Shown here: piece by piece, positions 9,876 to 20,380 of the stretch
How positions within the stretch are numbered: the first letter of the stretch is position 1
Layout of the letters: every line of letters starts with the position of its first letter
Assembly (NCBI GenBank): GCA_030522415.1
Contig: CM060121.1
Location: forward strand, 24,452,142-24,516,141
DNA length: 64,000 nucleotides
Reading direction: 5' to 3'
DNA from: Channallabes apus
Lineage: Eukaryota; Chordata; Actinopteri; Siluriformes; Clariidae
Notes under the pieces: generated by a model
Database searches by the model: none
What the model saw: the letters and a program-made list of their open reading frames with translations, nothing else
Told to the model about the DNA's origin: nothing
Translations under genes and position numbers: made by a program

Positions 9876-10906
9876 CTCCGCGGTAAACCCAGCGGATCAT
9901 GCGCACCTCTGCGACGTGGTAGATCAGCATGCCGTGCTAATCGACAAGCTAACCGGAGAGATCGCTACTCTGCGCCTGGGCCTCCAAGACGTTGCGGCCT
10001 TGCGCCGCGAGGTCGCCGAGCTCAGGCAGGAGAACGCGGATCTCCGGGCGGCTGTTGCTAGCACGGCTAGCAGGCCTCCCGTCGTGGCGGTTGCCGTGCC
10101 GCACCCCCCCCCCCTCCACTGATGTCTTTTTATCGTTACCAGAGAAGTGGAACGGCACGGATGGGAAGTGCAGTGTGTTACTGACAGCGCTCGATCTGGT
10201 GTTTGAGTTCAATGCCAACAAGTACTCCACCGATCGGCTACGCATTGCTCTTCTCGTCTCGTTGCTCAAAGGGCAGGCAGCTGAGTGGGCCACGGCAGTT
10301 CTCCAAGCAGACACGGACATCGCCCACTCATACAATGAGTTCACCCACCAACTCAGACTCACCTTCGAGCACCCAGCAGGCGAGGTAGAGACCGACACCA
10401 GACTCTACCACCTGAGGCAGGGAGGATCGCCCGTGAGCCACTACACGGCTGAGTTTCGCACCCTCGCCGTACAGACCACGTGGGGCGATGTAGCACTCCG
10501 GACGTCCTACTACGAGGGCCTGGCTTCTCGGATCAAGGACGAACTAGCCGGGCGAGAGCTTCCTGCAACCTTGGAGGGCCTGATCCAACTCGCTCTCCGG
10601 ATCAACCAGCGCCTTCTCTCTCGCCCGAGGCCAGCCCCTCACACCCTGCCGCCTGCACCTACCTTCACCGTCACCACTCCACGACCCGCAGACTCCGTCA
10701 CCTACTCCACCCCTGGACATGTCGGTTCTGCACCCCCTGCCGTGGTTGACACAGGAGTCGGGGAACCCATGCAATTAGGACGCACCTCCTTGACCGCTGC
10801 AGAACAGGAGAGACGCTTCCGCGAAGGACTCTGCGCCTATTGCGGGTCAGCCACACATCACCGGGCAGCCTGCCCCCTCAGGCCGGGAAACGCACAGGCC
10901 CAGTGA
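9865..10906 (+). pseudogene. gag: Element B gag (capsid and zinc knuckle), frameshifted
   Basis: The ATG lies three bases after the LTR. Residues 1-80 form a coiled-coil-like leader (repeated LR.EVAEL.QENADL). A run of eleven C at 10104-10114 then shifts the frame by +1, and the rest of gag is read in the next frame to a TGA ending at 10906. The second part is a retrotransposon capsid domain (EKWNGTDGKC..., AAEWATAV, SYYEGLASRIKDEL) followed by one CCHC-type knuckle (CAYCGSATHHRAAC). In element E the leader runs in frame through the equivalent point, so the shift is probably a homopolymer error. Gag would form the virus-like particle around the RNA. Confidence 0.9.
10885..10891 (+). promoter_or_regulatory. 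-1 ribosomal frameshift site GGGAAAC between gag and pol
   Basis: The heptamer is in the correct phase: gag reads G GGA AAC, then GCA CAG GCC CAG TGA. The -1 frame reads GGG AAA CGC ACA... straight into protease. This is the same slippery heptamer known from sushi elements and the domesticated gene PEG10. A downstream pseudoknot was not tested. Confidence 0.8.
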
Positions 10907-13900
10907 GAAGGGAGAGACACTCGCCGGGTCACCTTCGTCTCTCCGCCATCACCACCAACTCCTCCCGTCTCACGGTTCAGGTACACCTCCAGGTTGGCCA
11001 CAAACGAGTCCGAAGTGCTGCGTTCATCGACTCCGGGGCAGCAGGTAACTTCATTGACTCCTCATATGCCAAAAAACTGGGGGTAAAACTCGAGGCGTTA
11101 TCCCAGCCCGTTCGTATCACATCTGTCGACGGTCGCCCCCTATCCACCAGCCCAATCAGTGCCCGAACCGAACCCATCACCATCTCCATCGACCAACCCC
11201 ACGAATAGTTGAAATTCTTCGTCACCGCCATCTCGTCACCTCCCATCATCCTTGGGCATCCCTGGCTGCTCCAGCATGACCCTCTAATTTCCTGGACCCA
11301 GAACCGGATCCTCCAGTGGGGCGCGACCTGCAACGAACTATGCCTACAGGCAGTGGCTGGGACGTGCTCTAGGGAGTCCGAGGCCCCCGACGTCAACACC
11401 AACTCTATCCCCGAACCGTATCGGGACCTGGCGGAGGTCTTCTGCAAACGGCGAGCCACCCATCTTCCTCCACATCGTCCCTACGACCTCGCCATTGACC
11501 TTCAACCCGGTACGGTCCCACCCCGCGGCCACCTCTATTCGCTCACATCCACCGAGACTCAGGTGATGGAGGAATATGTGAACAACGCCCTGCGCCAAGG
11601 CACCATCAGGCCCTCCTCCTCACCTGCCGCCGCGGGGTTCTTCTTCGTGAAGAAGAGAGGCGGTGAACTTCGCCCTTGTGTCGACTATCGGGGGCTCAAC
11701 AACATCACCATCAAAAACCGACATCCACTGCCTCTTACCAACTCAGCCCTGGACGTTCTCTCTGGCGCCACAGTCTTTACGAAGTTGGACCTCCGGAGCG
11801 CCTACAACTTGGTGCGCATCAGAGAGGGCGATGAGTGGAAGACGGCATTCATCACCCCCACCGGACACTACGAAACCCTCGTCATCCCGTTTGGACTGTG
11901 CAAGGCCCCCGCCGCATTTCAACACCTTATCAATGATGTCCTTCGTGACATGCTCGGTCGGTGGGCATTCGCTTACCTGGACGATATCCTGATATATTCA
12001 CGCACCATGGAAGAACACACCCAGCACGTCAGGGCGGTTCTCAAGAGATTACTTGCCCACCAACTGTACTGTAAGTTGGAAAAGTGCACTTTTCACGAGC
12101 GCTCCACCACGTTCCTGGGTTTTGTCATCTCGCCCCAGGGTGTGGCCATGGACCCGCAGAAACTAGAAGTTGTGCGTCATTGGCCCCTACCCAAGACCCT
12201 CAAGCAGCTTCAACGGTTTCTCGGGTTTGCGAACTTCTATCGTCGCTTTATCCGGGACTACAGTACGGTTGCCGCCCCCCTAACCGCTCTGACCCGTCCT
12301 TCACCTCTCCCTTTTCACCTCAACCCGTCAGCCGTATCCGCCTTCCGGTCACTTTGTCACCGTTTCACCACTGCACCGATTCTCCACCACCCAGATGCCA
12401 GTAAACCATTCGTTGTAGAGGTGGATGCTTCAGATGTGGGCGCTGGAGCTATCCTCTCGCAACGAGGTCCAGATCAAAAGCTACACCCATGTAGCTTTTT
12501 CTCCAGAAAGTTTGATTCCACTCAGCAGCGATTCGGGGTAGGGGACCGCGAACTGCTGGCCATAAAGTGGGCTCTGGAGGAATGGCGTCACTGGCTCCAG
12601 GGCATCAGCGAGCCATTCATAATCTGGACAGATCACCAAAATCTCATCACAATCAAGACCATCAAGCAGCTAAACCCACGACAGGCGCGGTGGGCTCTCT
12701 TTTTTGAGAATTATAACTTTCACCTCTCATACCGCCCGGGGTCCAAGAACACCAAAGCGGACGCCCTCTCATGACAGCTGGAGGTGGACGTCCCCCGGGC
12801 AGACCCCGCGTCTGTCCTTCCATCTTCCAGGATCATCGCCCCCCTTCAACTGAACCTGGAAACGAGAGTTCGCCAGGCACAAGGTACAGAGACCGAACCG
12901 GCAGGTGTGCCACCTGGACGACTCTTCGTGCCCGAGGTGATGAGACCAGAGGTCCTCCAATGGGGACACTCATCCCCAATTTCAGGACATCCGGGCACAC
13001 GACGATCCCTCCAATTTCTTCAGCAGGATTTCTGGTGGCCATCCATGACGAGGGACGTCCAAGAGTTCGTTTAGGCATGCCCAGTGTGCGCCAGGGCCAA
13101 ACACACCAACCAACCAGCCCCAGGAGAACTGCAACCACTCCCAGTTCCTCGACGGCCCTGGACGCACATTGCCGTCGACTTCATCACGGGCCTGCCGGCC
13201 TTTGAAAGAAAGGACACCATCCTCACAATCGTGGATCGGTTCTCTAAAACCATGCATCTGGTGGCTCTCGCCGGACTCAGCAAAGGAGACAGCAGAACTG
13301 ATATTAGAGCACGTAGTCCGTCTGCATGGGTTCCCCAAGGACATCGTCTCGGACAGAGGGCCCCAGTTCACAGCCCGGTTCTGGAAGGCCTTCTGCCGTC
13401 TGATCGACTCCAGCTGCAGTCTGTCCTCCGGATACCACCCACAGACTAACGGTCAGACGGAGCGGACCAACCAACAACTGGAGCGCTATCTGAGATGTTT
13501 CGTAGCAGACCGTCAGCGCTCCTGGGCACGCTACCTCATCTGGGCTGAGCTGTCACATAACCTCCACATCTCCTCTGCCACCAACCTAAGCCCATTTGAG
13601 GTATGTCACGGTTTCCAACCTTCCATGTTCAACCACCCAGAGCCGGAGGTTGATGTACCGTCGGCCCAACAGTTGGTCCGCAGATGTCGGCGGCTCTGGA
13701 TTACGACCAACCGGGCCATCCAACGTGCCAATGCCCGCTATACCCACCAACAACGCCGGCGACATCCCCCGGGACGACTGTACCACGTAGGTGACAAGGT
13801 ATGGCTTTCCACAAAAAACCTCCACCTCCACACCGAGTCAAAGAAGCTTTCACCCAGATTCATCGGACCATACCACCCACAGAATTAACCCTGTCACCTA

Positions 13901-14282
13901 CCGGCTCCAGCTGCCTGCGGCGCTCCGGATCCACCCAGTATTTCACCTATCCCAGTTCAAGCCCTTCATCACCTCACCCATGATTCCACCCACCCCCCCA
14001 GCTCCTCCTCCCTGGATCATCGACGGCGGTCCCACCTACACCATGCGCCAAATCTTCGACTTGCGCCCTCGGGGCAAAGGTACTCAATACCTGGTGGACT
14101 GGGAGGGCTATGGCCCCGAGGAGCGATCTTGGATCCCGGCCCGGTTCATTCTCGACCCCGAGCTAATTCGGGACTACCGTCACAGGGTATCCTCCACCCC
14201 AGGACCGTCAGGAGCCAGTCCTGGACAGGGGGGTACTGTCATGCACACTCAATCTGCGCCCGGCACTAGGACCCGGAAGTAA
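10888..14282 (+). pseudogene. pol: Element B pol: protease, RT, RNase H, integrase, chromodomain, with five breaks
   Basis: Domains in order: aspartic protease (active site DSG at 11029-11037), RT ([18 protein letters not shown]; catalytic YLDD at 11974-11985), RNase H ([16 protein letters not shown]), HHCC head, integrase core ([21 protein letters not shown] with Glu present) and chromodomain ([15 protein letters not shown]). Breaks: TAG at 11206-11208 (Gln in copy D), TGA at 12772-12774 (Arg in sister copies), TAG at 13072-13074 (Gln elsewhere), a deletion that shifts the frame near 13281, and another near 13873. The final stop lies 45 bases inside the 3' LTR. These proteins would mature Gag-Pol, copy RNA to DNA and insert it; this copy cannot do so. 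Confidence 0.93.
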
Positions 14283-14621
14283 GACGGGCGCCAAACCAGG
14301 AAGTATAAAAGAGGTAAACAAACAATGGCTTACCGCTCAGTCATTGAGTTCGGCCCATGTCGGTTTCGTTTGTCGTTTCAGCAAACCTTGAGTACTCACC
14401 ATTTAGTTCATCTGCTTTCTGCTATTGTGTGTGTATTTATAGGACGCGGGTTAAAATTGTGTTTTTCCCTTGCTCCGATTTTGTGAGAGTCCTTAGATTA
14501 AAGCCGCGTGGTTATCCTACCTACTCGCCTCTTTCCGCGTTTGGGTTTACTATCCACGCTACATTGGGCTAACCGCTAAAGCTACGTCTTCTGGTCACCT
14601 CAGGTTAGTTCATCTTTGACA
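14237..14621 (+). repeat. 3' LTR of element B (385 bp)
   Basis: It starts TGTCATGCAC and ends TTTGACA, after the G-rich polypurine tract at 14226-14233. It is homologous over its full length to the LTRs of A and D. Confidence 0.93.
14304..14345 (+). promoter_or_regulatory. LTR core promoter: TATA box and predicted RNA 5' end (element B)
   Basis: TATAAAAG at 14304-14311 lies 30 bases upstream of CGCTCAGTCATT (14334-14345), which is complementary to the primer site. The usual TATA-to-start distance places transcription start at this stretch, as self-priming requires. Confidence 0.7.
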
Positions 14622-14719
14622 TATGCTATTCATTGTGTTTTTTTTAAGATAACTGAATGACACATGAAATGTTAGACAAAACAAGACCAATAATAATAAT
14701 AGAAATAATGAGGGTGTAC

Positions 14720-15170
14720 AAGTCAAACCAGAACTCTTAGCCACAGTTAATGGTAAATAAGGTTGTATGTCTATAAATGACAGCCAAGGTGGCTTCGAGC
14801 CCACTGCAGTTGTTTCCATGGACATTAAGCAAGCGGAACGATCCTTAAAAAATAGATGGATCACTTGTCGCTCTCTTGCAGAAGAGACATACCCTGTATC
14901 TGTCTGCGGGAATAGTACACACTATAATTCACGGACACCACCTGCATGTTACAGAAACTTGGTGAAGAGTTATTGCCGTATTCCCCTTACAGTCATGACC
15001 TCTCTCTAAGCCATTTACACATGTACTGGGAAATCTTTGTATTTTGATGGTACCCAAGCACTAGTGAAACAGCTGTAACAGGGAATTATATAGAGAAATA
15101 AAGGTATTTCTTTACTTTCATGACTATGTTCTGTTATTCTGCACAATCAGAAGACCCAGTCTGAGTTGAA
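14720..15170 (+). mobile_element. Mariner-like non-autonomous element, copy 1
   Basis: The left end AAGTCAAACC and right-end AT-rich sequence (TTCTGTTATTCTGCACAATCA) match the ends of the element at 19681/29511 and the copy at 51229-51550. The interior (ACCACCTGCATGTTACAG, ATAGAGAAATAAAGGTA) is also shared. A broken transposase-like frame (14767-15009) gives no confident motif. Confidence 0.6.
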
Positions 15171-15187
15171 CATTTCTCCTCCTCATG

Positions 15188-15239
<52 letters not shown>

Positions 15240-16894
15240 TGTATTAGTACAAATATCTACTTGGGTCATGAGCAAGTGATGTAGCTGATTTTAAGGAAGT
15301 GTCATATATTCACACACTATTCACACACTATGCTGATATTTATTTCCCAGGGTTTCCCAATGTTTCTTAGGGCAAAGAGGTGAAAGAAGAATGGAATAAA
15401 TACATTAATAAATGAAAGAAAGGAAGAAAGAAAGAAACCATGACTCTGGTGAGAATATTGCGATTTACTGAAAATTTTATTAACTACCGATTAGCAGATA
15501 ACCTATACTAAAGCACATAATTCAAGATTCAAGATTCAAAGTAAGTAATAAGATACATATTATGCTTAAAAAAAAACAATAATATTAATATTTGATATAT
15601 CCTACAATATTGTGAACAACTTGATATAAACAATGTTTTCCACTTTAGTTTTGGTACTTAGCCTTAGTAGGTAAGCAAGTTGTTTGATCCGTTATTGATC
15701 ACAACATATCTAAATTAAATTCGGAAACATTCCATGAGCCAAATTTCCTTGTTCATCACTGTCAGTCACTGCAGTGAAAAATTTATGAAAGGGGACAGTT
15801 TTAACAACAATAACATCATAGCATAAAATATAGATAGTTAAGTTAGTTAGTTAGATAAAGTTAGTTGAAAGGCTGATTGAGATAATTGAATAAAACAAAC
15901 TAAAATAAAACAATTTCAGGGACTTGTTTAACATGTCAATGAAAAATGAAGTTTTTCCATAACAAATGTAGAAAATACTTGCACAGAAGGAAACGTTTGA
16001 CATTTGATTACACCCCTAAGGGAAATAATTGAAACTACTAAAATAACAATTCGGTCAGTGTAGGTAGACTTATATGTAGAAATTTGAAAAGCATGAATGT
16101 AACAAGATGTGATTTAATCTTAATGTATGTTTTATTTATTATATTTGAAATATTCTGTGAGAACCTTTAAAAATAAGGCAATACTACTTTGCTCAAGACC
16201 GAAAACAAAATCTAGGCCAGTTATACACTTGGGGGAGGAAAATTGGAGAATTGCTAAAAATAGCGTTCTGCCAGCTCCATATATTCTGTAGAAAGGAGAA
16301 AGGCTGACTGTAGCAAAAAAGGAAACGTATACAACATGGAGCCAGGTGTGCACATACAAACCTGGGCAAGAGGGGCAAACTCTGGTTCTAAAAAATGAGT
16401 CCATCGTGGAAGTGCCAAAACAAGCAGTCGCTCAAGTGGTCACTTGGAGCTGGCTGCAAAATTTAGTCAATTCCCATAGACCCTCTGCTGAAATGTCCAT
16501 CTTTAAAACAGAAGAACATGTTTGCAGCGTGGTACTGTTTTAGCTAGAGTTCTTATTTACGTCAGCTGTACGGGGTGAATTTTTTTTGTAACTCATCAGT
16601 TAGAATTATATTAATAATTAGGCACCTGCATAATTAGGAACATGGGCAGTGTTAGGAACAGCTGTATTGCAGGTATCAAAATGCTGGCTTTAGCCACCTA
16701 ACTGGAATTGTTAAAGTATAACTTAAAACAAGAAATGTAGAAGTTTACATGCTACAACACATAGGGTATGGATCGCAGAGTTAAATTAAATTAAAAGTAA
16801 CACTGACATATAAATCAATGTCAACCATTTAATTTTAGCTAAGCTAAAGTTAAGCTAGCTAGCTGGTGGTAACTGAGGTAAATGTAATTTTTTA
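15171..16894. other. AT-rich spacer with (TAA)n microsatellite; no gene seen
   Basis: A (TAA)n run lies at 15187-15236. The rest is low in GC, without long open frames or recognisable motifs. Confidence 0.6.
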
Positions 16895-17062
16895 AAATTG
16901 AGGTCTAGAGGAAGACCAAAGAGGAGATTCATGGATGCAGTGAGAGAGGACATGAAGTTAGTTGATGTGAGAGAAGAGGATGCAGAGGATAGGGTTAGAT
17001 GGAGGCAGATGATTCGCTGTGGCGACCCCTGAAAGGGAACAGCCGAAAGACAAAGAAGAAGA
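16895..17062 (+). mobile_element. LINE 3' end with AAGAAG tail
   Basis: It can be read as a LINE C-terminus (GRPKRRFMDAVREDMK, VRWRQMIRCGDP) followed by an untranslated end GGCGACCCCTGAAAGGGAAC, AGCCGAAAGA and an AAGAAG tail. This end is abundant in fish genomes. Only the last ~170 bases are present, as usual for 5'-truncated LINE copies. The related tail at 35690-35740 belongs to a SINE. I am not sure of the clade. Confidence 0.65.
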
Positions 17063-17639
17063 AGATTTTAGTTATTAGATTTCTCATTCACAACAACGGT
17101 ATAGGGTGAATTGGCTATGTAACTCCTCAGTTAAAATAATTTTAATGCATAAAATTATGCATAATTAGGAGAATGGATGCATTGAGAGACACCAGGTGTC
17201 AAACCATTAGCTAGTTGCTACGCATCACTTTAACTAACCAGCTAACTGGAACTATTGTAATTTTTCTCCTAAGACATCGTCTCGTGTCCGCATGTCTGTT
17301 GTGCCACCCGTGCATCAAACCCATTACATGGGGCTTTAGTCGGAGTCAGCTCCTGCCAAGATGGTAACGACCAGAGCTCCCATCTTCTGAGGGACGAAAG
17401 TAACTGTGGCTATTGTTTATTTGCAGAGCAAATGTTCTAATAATTATCTAAAAAACTGCATGTGCACTAAAGCATTCATAAAAGACTGCTTTCTAAAGAA
17501 GGGATGACTTTAAGGCCGGGTTTGCATCAGTACTCAAGAGTGGATCTGTTCCAACTGCTCGTGACTACAGTATATATCATCCTGGAGCTGTGAGTGCTGC
17601 TATTTTAAAAGTTAGTGTTAATTTAATATGCTACAGTAC
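17063..17639. other. Spacer; nothing recognised
   Basis: No repeats, long frames or RNA genes are visible here. Confidence 0.5.
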
Positions 17640-17837
17640 ATTCGGACAGCACGGTGGCTTAGTGGTTAGCATTGTCGGTTTGCACCTCCAGAGTCCAGGT
17701 TGGATTCCCACCTCTGTGTGTATGGAGATTGTGTGTTCTTCCAGTGCTTGGTGGGCTTCCTCCAGGTACTCCCATAGTCCAAATACTGTACATACAGATT
17801 AGGCTAATTTGCGTTCCCCAAATGACCGGTTTGAATG

Positions 17838-17872
<35 letters not shown>

Positions 17873-17910
17873 CCCCACGACCCAGGATAAAGCAGTATAG
17901 ATGGGTAAGT
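17640..17910 (+). mobile_element. tRNA-derived SINE (diverged) with internal (GT)n
   Basis: The head ACGGTGGCTTAGTGGTTAGC and the box-B-like GGTTGGATTCCC mark a tRNA-derived promoter. The body (GTATGGAGATTGTGTGTTCT, GCTTGGTGGGCTTCCTCC, GGCTAATTTGCGTTCC) matches the less diverged SINE at 52131-52545. A (GT)n run is at 17840-17871. Confidence 0.75.
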
Positions 17911-18053
17911 GAGATGTTACATTTTTTAGATGCTAGGCACACTGTGAGACTAAAATTGTGGAAGCTTGTACTGCATGCTGAAGCACAAAAGGTGGATACA
18001 GTGGGTTACTATTATATTGCTAAAGGCTCATGATATCATGATCAATTTATATA

Positions 18054-18597
18054 CACTACCGTTCAAAAGTTTGGGGTCACTTGCAAATTTATTTGTTTTT
18101 GTTTAGTGATTTATTTTCTACATTTTACAACAATAATGGGGATTTCAAAACTATAAAATAACACATATGGAATTAGGTAATTACATAACAATAACAAAAA
18201 CAACAGTTAGTTGTTATGTTAAGACACAGAGGTCAGCCTTTCTGTAATAGTATTGGCAAGAACAGTATTGTCAAGTGCATTTGCATAATCCATCAAGCAC
18301 CATAATGAAACTGGCTCTCATGAAGGCCATCCCCGGAGGGCGAGACCAAAACCTACCTCTGCCACAGACGAGAAGTTCATTTAGAGTTATCAGCCTGAAA
18401 AATGACCAATTAACAGCACCTCAGATTAGAGGCGTTATGAAGTCTTTACAGAGCAGAAGTAGCAGACACATCTCAATATCAACTGTTCAAAGAAGATTAA
18501 TGCATTTTTTGGATGCCTTCAGCATTCCTTTACAATGTAGAAAGAAATAAAAATCCGAAATGATCATGGAGTGACCCCAAACTTTTGAACGGTAGTG
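18054..18597 (+). mobile_element. Tc1-type deletion derivative with perfect-looking TIRs
   Basis: The left end CACTACCGTTCAAAAGTTTG and right end CAAACTTTTGAACGGTAGTG are exact inverted repeats, flanked by TA on both sides. At 544 bp it is a third of a normal Tc1 element. The retained frame (18295-18550) has the second helix-turn-helix of a Tc1 transposase (QLTAPQIRG..., HISISTVQRRL), but the DDE catalytic half is gone. It could move only with a transposase supplied from elsewhere. Confidence 0.88.
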
Positions 18598-19234
18598 TAT
18601 ATACAGTACACAATAGATAAGTTGCTCCTGATTATCCCCCCTTTCATGATTTTGTTTGTCACAAACATCACTACCCACATTTTCACAGATAAGATACAGT
18701 ACAGCCACACAAGAGTTTCAGCCTGCAGCCCTACTTGACTTCAGACCCTACCCAGTTAAAAAACCACTACAGTACAGCTACAGTAAGTGATTTCCAGCAT
18801 TTCCAGAAATTTTACTACTTCTCCAAGCATTTTTTAAAATTTATTCTTTGTCTTTCTTCTAAATACAATGCAGAAGTACAAGATCTACTGTAAAGAGCAA
18901 TGCCTAAAAGAATAAAGATATACAGTATGAGTATCCCTGGCAAATTGATGATAGCCCAATTTGCCTAAAATGTATCATAATTGTTTGAAATGGAAACATC
19001 ATCCTTCAAAGGATAATTATGAGCAATGAGGAGATATTGGTATTTCACAGCTCAAGATCAAACCTGTGAAAACACAAGAATAATACCTAACACTAAAATT
19101 ATATATACACACACACACATACACTCCTGTATATCAACTATTCTGGAAAGGCTTTCCACAAGGTTTAGAAGTGTGTTTATGAGATTTTTTGACCATTAAT
19201 CCAGTGCATTTGTGAAGTCTGATGCTGATGTTGA
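18598..19234. other. Spacer; nothing recognised
   Basis: AT-rich DNA without a recognisable gene or repeat apart from a short CA stretch near 19100. Confidence 0.5.
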
Positions 19235-19520
19235 ATGAGAAGGCCTGGCTCTATCTGGTTAAGGTCAGTACTCTGTGCAGGCCAGTCAAGTTCTTCCCAA
19301 AAAACTCATCTACATCTACAGTATGTTTTTTATACACCTTGCTTTGTGTGCAGTCATGTTGGAACTAGTGACAGGTTGTTTTTCAGGCTGCTTACAGTAC
19401 ATCCATTGAAAAGGAACTCTAATGCTTCCAAGAAGTTTTGGACAATGGGAACAACTTTATGGGAACAGTTTGTGGATGGCCTATGCCAGTTCCAACATGA
19501 CTGTGCACCAGTGCACAAAG
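19235..19520. pseudogene. Rearranged Tc1 transposase remnants
   Basis: On the minus strand, around 19255-19295, there is EELDWPAQS, the segment before the catalytic Glu in Tc1 transposases. On the plus strand, about 19450-19515, there is LWEQFVDG...FQHDCAPVHKA, around the second catalytic Asp. The two pieces point in opposite directions, so the fossil has been inverted as well as truncated. Confidence 0.55.
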
Positions 19521-19721
19521 CAATCATATCATATTATATTAATATCATACTATTTTCTTTCCCTGGAGTTTGTATAAATTTTTTATATTTGTACTGTATT
19601 AGTATCTGCTTCAGCTCTATACAAATATGGTACTGTATAAGCGGAATCTGTCTTAGATAGCTAGCTATGTATCTATATTCAAGTCAAACCGGGACATTTA
19701 ATTGTGCAGAATAAAGGAACA

Positions 19722-19726
19722 GGTAC
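19722..19726 (+). repeat. Target-site duplication of element C (GGTAC), left
   Basis: GGTAC directly before the 5' LTR is repeated at 24092-24096 directly after the 3' LTR. Five bases is the normal Ty3/gypsy size. Confidence 0.9.
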
Positions 19727-20380
19727 TGTGACATCTGTGCCACCACGGTCCGGGGGATTAAGATCTGGGTCGCCGGACTACTGAGTCGCCACTTTGTCCC
19801 CACCTAGTGTGTCTGTATGGGTATGTCATCCAAAATCACAAATCACGTACACCTGTGTCTCATCCCCGTGTGTCTCTATTTAAGCCAGCCGAAGCCGCGG
19901 CGTCTCGTCCGTCCACTGTAGTGTTTCACCCCTTGTGTGTATGTGTGTGTGGGTCTCACTGTGGGATTACCTATGCCTGTCTCCTCTGTAGAACTAAGCA
20001 GCAGCAGGGTCGGATCGGGGACTGTAACCCGAAAGTGAGTTCTGTTTAGTTTCAAGTTCAAGTTCAAGTAGCAACGCCCGCCTCTCGTGAGGCAAACCTG
20101 CCCTGGACTTCCGTGGGACGTAGGGATTATGTGCAAGAAGAGAGTTGGCCGACCTGCTGAACCTGCATGAGGAGATCGCGTCTCCCTTCAGTTTTTTTGT
20201 TTTGATCTTTTGATATTCGTTTCAGTTTGCTTTATTTTACAGAGTTTTTTATGTAAGAAGGTAACTTTTGAGTTCAAAAGAACGAAAGAAAAGAAACAAA
20301 TTAAAATAAAGACGAGTCAAAACGTGTGACAAAACCACTCCTGCATCTGTGTCCGCTTTCTCAACACCTGGATCATGACA
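19727..20380 (+). repeat. 5' LTR of element C (654 bp)
   Basis: It starts TGTGACATCTGTGCC and ends GGATCATGACA. It matches the 3' LTR except for an extra ~35 bases that include the TATA-like box. Confidence 0.93.
19877..19915 (+). promoter_or_regulatory. LTR core promoter and predicted RNA 5' end (element C)
   Basis: TATTTAAG at 19877-19884 lies 30 bases upstream of GTCCGTCCA (19907-19915), which is complementary to the sequence just after this LTR. The 3' LTR has lost this TATA-like box. Confidence 0.6.

Larger units (their letters stand above)
9824..14621 (+). mobile_element. LTR retrotransposon B, sushi-like chromovirus, 5' LTR truncated
   Basis: It has, in order, a 39-bp remnant of the 5' LTR, gag, pol and a complete 3' LTR. 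The left junction at 9824 cuts the LTR, so no TSD is expected. Nonsense codons and frameshifts in pol show that it is inactive. It keeps the clearest gag-pol junction of the family. Confidence 0.95.

Noticed and set aside
9862..9880. tRNA-type primer-binding site after the LTR
   Set aside because: No TGG-starting complement of a tRNA 3' end follows any of the LTRs; the self-priming match explains the site better.
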